Source: Aulostomus chinensis (lineage: Eukaryota > Chordata > Actinopteri > Syngnathiformes > Aulostomidae). From it: a DNA stretch of 64,000 nt. Of this stretch, positions 56,201-64,000 are shown one piece after another. Position numbers and translations under genes: made by a program. The notes beneath the pieces were generated by a model. The model made no database searches, had not been told where the DNA came from, and saw only the letters and a program-made list of their open reading frames with translations. The DNA lies in assembly GCA_037954235.1 (NCBI GenBank), contig JBBMOA010000001.1, forward strand, positions 31,149,574 through 31,213,573. Direction: 5' to 3'. Every line of letters begins with the position of its first letter. Position 1 is the first letter of the stretch.

Positions 56201-59200
56201 TGAGGTTATTCGAAACACTGACTACATTACTGTAAGCATCACTGACTTGATTAGCAACTATCACTACATTACTGTTAGCATCATTTTAAGTTCATTAGCA
56301 ATTCTTCCGACATCACTGTCGCAATATTTTGAGGTTCGTAGCAACTTTTACTACATTCCCGTGCAATATTTTGAGGTTCTTAGCAACTCTTACTACATGA
56401 CTGTCAGCATCACTTTGAGGTTCTTCGAAACACTTACTACATTACTGTAAGCATCACTTACTTGATTAGCAACTATCACTACATTACTGTTAGCATCATT
56501 TTAAGTTCATTAGCAATTCTTCCGACATCACTGTCGCAATATTTTGAGGTTCGTAGCAACTTTTACTACATTCCCGTGCAATATTTTGAGGTTCTTAGCA
56601 ACTCTTACTACATGACTTTCAGCATCACTTTGAGGTTCTTCGAAACACTTACTACATTACTGAAAGCATTACTGACTTGATTCGCAACTATCACTACATT
56701 ACTTTTAGCATCATTTTGAGTTCATTAGCAATTCTTCCGACATCACTGTCGCAATATTTTGAGGTTCGTAGCAACTTTTACTCCATTACTGTCGCATTAT
56801 TTTAGGTTCGAAGCAACTCTTACTACATGACTGTCAGCATCTCTTTGAGGTTATTCGAAACTTTCACTCCATTACTGTTAGCATCATTTTGAGTTGTTGA
56901 GCAATTCTCACAACATCACTGTAGCATTAAATTGAGTTCATTAGCAACTCTTACTAAATGACTGTCAGCATCACTTTGAGGTTGTTAGAAACTCTTTCTA
57001 CATTACTTTAAGCATCACTGAGTTTCTTAGCAACTATCACTACATTACTGTTAGCATCATTTTGAGTTCATTAGCAATTCTTCCGACATCACTGTCGCAA
57101 TATTTTGAGGTTCGTAGCAACTTTTACTACATTACTGTCGCATTATTTTGAGGTTCGTAGCAACACTTACTACATGACTGTCAGCATCACTTTGAGGTTA
57201 TTCGAAAGTTTCACTCCATTACTGTTAGCATCATCTTGAGTTCATTAGCATTTCTTACTACGTCACTGTCACATCATTTTGAGATCATTAGCAATTCTTC
57301 CGACATCACTGTCGCATTATTTTGAGGTTCGTAGCAACTCTTACTACATGACTGTCATCATCACTTTGAGGTTATTCGAAACACTTACTACATTACTGTA
57401 AGCATCACTGAGTTGATGAGCAACTATCACTACATTACTGTTAGCATCATTTTAAGTTCATTAGCAATTCTTCCGACATCACTGTCGCAATATTTTGAGG
57501 TTCGTAGCAACTTTTACTCCATTACTGTGGCATTATATTGAGTTCATGAGCAACTCTTACTACATGACTGTCAGGATCACTTTGAGGTTATTCGAAACAC
57601 TTACTACATTACTGTAAGCATCACTGACTTGATTAGCAACTATCACTACATTACTGTTAGCATCATTTTAAGTTCATTAGCAATTCTTCCGACATCACTG
57701 TCGCAATATTTTGAGGTTCGTAGCAACTTTTACTACATTCCCGTGCAATATTTTGAGGTTCGTAGCAACTCTTACTACATGACTGTCAGCATCTCTTTGA
57801 GGTTATTCGAAACTTTCACTCCATTACTGTTAGCATCATTTTGAGTTCACTAGCAATTCTTACTTCATCACTGTCGCATCATTTTCAGATCATTAACAAT
57901 TCTTCTGACATCACTGTCACATTATTTTGAGGTTCGTAGCAACTCTTACTACATGACTGTCAGCATCACTTTGAGGTTGTTCGAAACACTTACTACATTA
58001 CTGTCAGCATCACTGAGTTGATTAGCAACTATCACTACATTACTGTTAGCATCATTTTGAGTTCATTAGCAGTTCTTCCGACATCACTGTCGCAATATTT
58101 TGAGGTTCGTATTAACTTTTACTACATGACTGTCGCAATATTTTGAGGTTCGTAGCAACTTTTACTACATTATTGTTGCATTATTTTGAGGTTCGTAGCA
58201 ACTTTTACTACGTTATTGTCAGCATCACTTTGAGTTTTTTAGCAACTATCACTACAATACTGTTAGCATCATTTTGAGTTGTTGAGCAATTCTCACGACA
58301 TCACTGTAGCATTAAATTGAGTTCATTAGCAACTCTTACTAAATTACTGTCAGCATCACTTTGAGGTTGTTAGAAACTCTTTCTACATTACTTTAAGCAT
58401 CACTGAGTTTCTTAGCAACTATCACTACATTACTGTTAGCATCATTTTGAGTTCATTAGCAATTCTTCCGACATCACTGTCGCAATATTTTGAGGTTCGT
58501 AGCAACTTTTACTACATTACTGTTGCATTATTTTGAGGTTCGTAGCAACACTTACTACATGACTGTAAGCATCACTTTGAGGTTATTCGAAAGTTTCACT
58601 CCATTACTGTTAGCATCATTTTGAGTTCACTAGCAATTCTTACTACATCACTGTCGCATCATTTTCAGATCATTAACAATTCTTCTGACATCACTGTCAC
58701 ATTATTTTGAGGTTCGTAGCAACTCTTACTACATGACTGTCAGCATCACTTTGAGGTTATTCGAAACACTTACTACATTACTGTAAGCATCACTGACTTG
58801 ATTAGCAACTATCACTACATTACTTTTAGCATCATTTTGAGTTCATTAGCAATTCTTCCGACATAACTGTCGCAATATTTTGAGGTTCGTAGCAACTTTT
58901 ACAACATTACTGTCGCATTATTTTGAGGTTCGTAGCAACTCTTACTACATGACTGTCAGCATCACTTTGAGGTTGTTCGAAACACTTAATACATTACTGT
59001 CAGCATCACTGAGTTGATTAGCAACTATCACTTCATTACTGTTCGCATCGTTTTGAGTTCATTAGCAGTTCTTCCGACATCACTGTCGCAATATTTTGAG
59101 GTTCGTATTAACTTTTACTACATGACTGTCGCAATATTTTGAGGTTCGTAGCAACTTTTACTACATTATTGTTGCATTATTTTGAGGTTCGTAGCAACTT

Positions 59201-62200
59201 TTACTACATTATTGTCAGCATCACTTTGAGTTTTTTAGCAACTATCACTACATTACTGTTAGCATCATTTTGAGTTGTTGAGCAATTCTCACGACATCAC
59301 TGTAGCATTAAATTGAGTTCATTAGCAACTCTTACTAAATTACTGTCAGCATCACTTTGAGGTTGTTAGAAACTCTTTCTACATTACTTCAAGCATCACT
59401 GAGTTTCTTAGCAACTATCACTACATTACTGTTAGCATCATTTTGAGTTCATTAGCAATTCTTCCGACATCACTGTCGCAATATTTTGAGGTTCGTAGCA
59501 ACTTTTACTACATTACTGTCGCATTATTTTGAGGTTCGTAGCAACACTTACTACATGACTGTCAGCATCACTTTGAGGTTATTCGAAAGTTTCACTCCAT
59601 TACTGTTAGCATCATCTTGAGTTCATTAGCAATTCTTCCGACATCACTGTCGCAATATTTTGAGGTTCGTAGCAACTTTTACTACATTCCCGTGCAATAT
59701 TTTGAGGTTCTTAGCAACTCTTACTACATGACTGTCAGCATCACTTTGAGGTTCTTCGAAACACTTACTACATTACTGTAAGCATCACTGACTTGATTAG
59801 CAACTATCACTACATTACTGTTAGCATCATTTTAAGTTCATTAGCAATTCTTCCGACATCACTGTCGCAATATTTTGAGGTTCGTAGCAACTTTTACTAC
59901 ATTCCCGTGCAATATTTTGAGGTTCTTTGCAACTCTTACTACATGACTGTCAGCATCACTTTGAGGTTCTTCGAAACACTTACTACATTACTGAAAGCAT
60001 TACTGACTTGATTCGCAACTATCACTACATTACTTTTAGCATCATTTTGAGTTCATTAGCAATTCTTCCGACATCACTGTCGCAATATTTTGAGGTTCGT
60101 AGCAACTTTTACTACATTACTGTCGCATTATTTTAGGTTCGAAGCAACTCTTACTACATGACTGTCAGCATCTCTTTGAGGTTATTCGAAACTTTCACTC
60201 CATTACTGTTAGCATCATTTTAAGTTGTTGAGCAATTCTCACGACATCACTGTAGCATTAAATTGAGTTCATTAGCAACTCTTACTAAATGACTGTCAGC
60301 ATCACTTTGAGGTTGTTAGAAACTCTTTCTACATTACTTTAAGCATCACTGAGTTTCTTAGCAACTATCACTACTTTACTGTTAGCATCATTTTGAGTTC
60401 ATTAGCAATTCTTCCGACATCACTGTCGCAATATTTTGAGGTTCGTAGCAACTTTTACTACATTACTGTCGCATTATTTTGAGGTTCGTAGCAACACTTA
60501 CTACATGACTGTCAGCATCACTTTGAGGTTATTCGAAAGTTTCACTCCATTACTGTTAGCATCATCTTGAGTTCATTAGCAATTCTTCCGACATCACTGT
60601 CGCAATATTTTGAGGTTTGTAGCAACTTTTACTACATTCCCGTGCAATATTTTGAGGTTCTTAGCAACTCTTACTACATGACTGTCAGCATCACTTTGAG
60701 GTTCTTCGAAACACTTACTACATTACTGAAAGCATTACTGACTTGATTCGCAACTATCACTACATTACTTTTAGCATCACTTTGAGTTCATTAGCAATTC
60801 TTCCGACATCACTGTCGCAATATTTTGAGGTTCGTAGCAACTTTTACTACATTACTGTCGCATTATTTTAGGTTCGAAGCAACTCTTACTACATGACTGT
60901 CAGCATCTCTTTGAGGTTATTCGAAACTTTCACTCCATTACTGTTAGCATCATTTTGAGTTGTTGAGCAATTCTCACGACATCACTGTAGCATTAAATTG
61001 AGTTCATTAGGAACTCTTACTAAATGACTGTCAGCATCACTTTGAGGTTGTTAAAAACTCTTTCTACATTATTTTAAGCATCACTGAGTTTCTTAGCAAC
61101 TATCACTACATTACTGTTAGCATCATTTTGAGTTCATTAGCAATTCTTCCGACATCACTGTCGCATTATTTTGAGGTTCGTAGCAACTCTTACTACATGA
61201 CTGTCACCATCACTTTGAGGTTATTCGAAACACTTACTACATTACTGTAAGCATCACTGAGTTGATGAGCAACTATCACTACATTACTGTTAGCATCATT
61301 TTAAGTTCATTAGCAATTCTTCCGACATCACTGTCGCAATATTTTGAGGTTCGTAGCAACTTTTACTCCATTACTGTGGCATTATATTGAGTTCATTAGC
61401 AACTCTTACTACATGACTGTCAGCATCACTTTGAGGTTATTCGAAACACTTACTACATTACTGTAAGCATCACTGACTTGATTAGCAACTATCACTACAT
61501 TACTGTTAGCATCATTTTAAGTTCATTAGCAACTCTTACTACATGACTGTCAGCATCACTTTGAGGTTATTCGAAACACTTACGACATTACTGTAAGCAT
61601 CACTGACTTGATTAGCAACTATCACTACATTACTGTTAGCATCATTTTAAGTTCATTAGCAATTCTTCCGACATCACTGTCGCAATATTTTGAGATTCGT
61701 AGCAACTTTTACTACATTCCCGTGCAATATTTTGAGGTTCTTAGCAACTCTTACTACATGACTGTCAGCATCACTTTGAGGTTCTTCGAAACACTTACTA
61801 CATTACTGTAAGCATCACTGACTTGATTAGCAACTATCACTACATTACTTTTAGCATCATTTTAAGTTCATTAGCAATTCTTCCGACATCACTGTCGCAA
61901 TATTTTGAGGTTCGTAGCAACTTTTACTACATTCCCGTGCAATATTTTGAGGTTCTTAGCAACTCTTACTACATGACTGTCAGCATCACTTTGAGGTTCT
62001 TCGAAACACTTACTACATTACTGAAAGCATTACTGACTTTATTCGCAACTATCACTACATTACTTTTAGCATCATTTTGAGTTCATTAGCAATTCTTCCG
62101 ACATCACTGTCGCAATATTTTGAGGTTCGTAGCAACTTTTACTACATTACTGTCGCATTATTTTAGGTTCGAAGCAACTCTTACTACATGACTGTCAGCA

Positions 62201-64000
62201 TCTCTTTGAGGTTATTCGAAACTTTCACTCCATTACTGTTAGCATCATTTTGAGTTCACTAGCAATTCTTACTACATCACTGTCGCATCATTTTCAGATC
62301 ATTAACAATTCTTCTGACATCACTGTCACATTATTTTGAGGTTCGTAGCAACTCTTACTACATGACTGTCAGCATCACTTTGAGGTTGTTCGAAACACTT
62401 ACTACATTACTGTCAGCATCACTGAGTTGATTAGCAACTATCACTACATTACTGTTAGCATCATTTTGAGTTCATTAGCAGTTCTTCCGACATCACTGTC
62501 GCAATATTTTGAGGTTCGTATTAACTTTTACTACATGACTGTCGCAATATTTTGAGGTTCGTAGCAACTTTTACTACATTATTGTTGCATTATTTTGAGG
62601 TTCGTAGCAACTTTTACTACATTATTGTCAGCATCACTTTGAGTTTTTTAGCAACTATCACTACATTACTGTTAGCATCATTTTGAGTTGTTGAGCAATT
62701 CTCACGACATCACTGTAGCATTAAATTGAGTTCATGAGCAACTCTTACTAAATTACTGTCAGCATCACTTTGAGGTTGTTAGAAACTCTTTCTACATTAC
62801 TTTAAGCATCACTGAGTTTCTTAGCAACTATCACTACATTACTGTTAGCATCATTTTGAGTTCATTAGCAATTCTTCCGACATCACTGTCGCAATATTTT
62901 GAGGTTCGTAGCAACTTTTACTACATTACTGTCGCATTATTTTGAGGTTCGTAGCAACACTTACTACATGACTGTCAGCATCACTTTGAGGTTATTCGAA
63001 AGTTTCACTCCATTACTGTTAGCATCATTTTGAGTTCACTAGCAATTCTTACTACATCACTGTCGCATCATTTTCAGATCATTAACAATTCTTCTGACAT
63101 CACTGTCACATTATTTTGAGGTTCGTAGCAACTCTTACTACATGACTGTCAGCATCACTTTGAGGTTGTTCGAAACACTTAATACATTACTGTCAGCATC
63201 ACTGAGTTGATGAGCAACTATCACTACATTACTGTTAGCATCATTTTAAGTTCATTAGCAATTCTTCCGACATCACTGTCGCAATATTTTGAGGTTCGTA
63301 GCAACTTTTACTCCATTACTGTGGCATTATATTGAGTTCATTAGCAACTCTTACTACATGACTGTCAGCATCACTTTGAGGTTATTCGAAACACTTACTA
63401 CATTACTGTAAGCATCACTGACTTGATTAGCAACTATCACTACATTACTGTTAGCATCATTTTAAGTTCATTAGCAATTCTTCCGACATCACTGTCGCAA
63501 TATTTTGAGGTTCGTAGCAACTTTTACTACATTCCCGTGTAATATTTTGAGGTTCTTAGCAACTCTTACTACATGACTGTCAGCATCACTTTGAGGTTCT
63601 TCGAAACACTTACTACATTACTGAAAGCATTACTGACTTGATTAGCAACTATCACTACATTACTTTTAGCATCATTTTGAGTTCATTAGCAATTCTTCCG
63701 ACATCACTGTCGCAATATTTTGAGGTTCCTAGCAACTTTTACTACATTACTGTCGCATTATTTTGAGGTTTGAAGCAACTCTTACTACATGACTGTCAGC
63801 ATCTCTTTGAGGTTATTCGAAACTTTCACTCCATTACTGTTAGCATTATTTTGAGTTCACTAGCAATTCTTACTACATCACTGTCGCATCATTTTCAGAT
63901 CATTAACAATTCTTCTGACATCACTGTCACATTATTTTGAGGTTCGTAGCAACTCTTACTACATGACTGTCAGCATCACTTTGAGGTTGTTCGAAACACT
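53201..64000 (+). repeat. Satellite with five-monomer (about 215 bp) and larger higher-order repeats (block 3c)
   Basis: The rare word CATTCCCGTGCAATATTTTG recurs at, for example, 55578/55793 and 56356/56571, 215 bases apart (five 43 bp monomers), and at many other sites up to 63533. Larger blocks with GGCATTATATTGAG and GTATTAAC repeat around them. The array continues past the window. By length, blocks 3a-3c hold about 600 monomers. Repeated 67-85 codon frames here are satellite-encoded and nearly identical because the DNA is. Confidence 0.9.

Noticed and set aside
52443..62080. Repeated 67-85 codon ORFs with hydrophobic, YITVSII-like sequence in the satellite
   Set aside because: They are translations of the 43 bp monomer read in three phases. 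Their similarity reflects DNA homogenisation, and they appear and vanish with single substitutions.
38031..64000. CRISPR-like appearance of short regular repeats
   Set aside because: The repeats are contiguous with no unique spacers, the sequence is vertebrate, and there are no cas genes. It is satellite DNA.
38031..64000. GGTTCGTAGCAAC words in the satellite as RFX X-boxes
   Set aside because: Only the right half-site (GCAAC) fits; the left half departs from GTNRCC, and the word is simply part of the monomer.

Overview
The window looks like teleost fish DNA. It carries full-length vertebrate-type spliceosomal U1 and U2 snRNA genes, a tRNA-headed SINE of the kind common in fish, and a broken laminin alpha-5-type gene fragment with short introns. 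I see no bacterial or viral gene. Most open reading frames here are by-products of tandem repeats and were not annotated.

Layout. (1) 1-19590: a head-to-tail array of 1482-1483 bp units, each with one U2 and one U1 gene on the + strand. There are 13 U2 and 13 U1 copies, the left edge of the window cuts an upstream unit, and the array ends in a decayed partial unit (19254-19590). (2) About 19591-21991: an AT-rich satellite with a 43-44 bp monomer, in + orientation. (3) 21992-30062: an inverted duplication with two arms of about 1.58 kb around a 4.9 kb spacer. The spacer holds SINE pieces, a tRNA-Lys-like gene, a tRNA-Phe relic, microsatellites and an 83 bp direct repeat. (4) 30063-35738: the same satellite in reverse orientation, so regions 2-4 form a large imperfect palindrome. 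(5) 35739-38030: a low-copy island with a hAT/ZBED-type transposase remnant, a CpG-rich promoter-like segment and three exons of a broken lama5-like gene. (6) 38031-64000: the satellite again in + orientation, heterogeneous near 38-41 kb and organised into nested higher-order repeats further right.

The most interesting part is the snRNA array. The U2 copies fall into classes. Five copies (class A) have lost the U-rich Sm-protein site and one base pair of stem IIb. Six copies (class B2) keep both but change the loop IIb sequence. Two copies (B1, numbers 2 and 13) are closest to the canonical vertebrate U2. Copy 9 also has a substitution inside the branch-site recognition sequence. A and B units alternate through copies 6-11, which implies amplification of a two-unit block, and copy 5 is an A/B recombinant. 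The 13 U1 copies are almost identical and all share an unusual change in the U1-70K-binding loop. U1 and U2 should act together in recognising the 5' splice site and the branch point, but how many copies are functional cannot be settled from sequence alone.

Copy numbers in the entries run left to right. U2 and U1 ends are set by comparison with the known human RNAs and may be off by a few bases at the U2 3' end.
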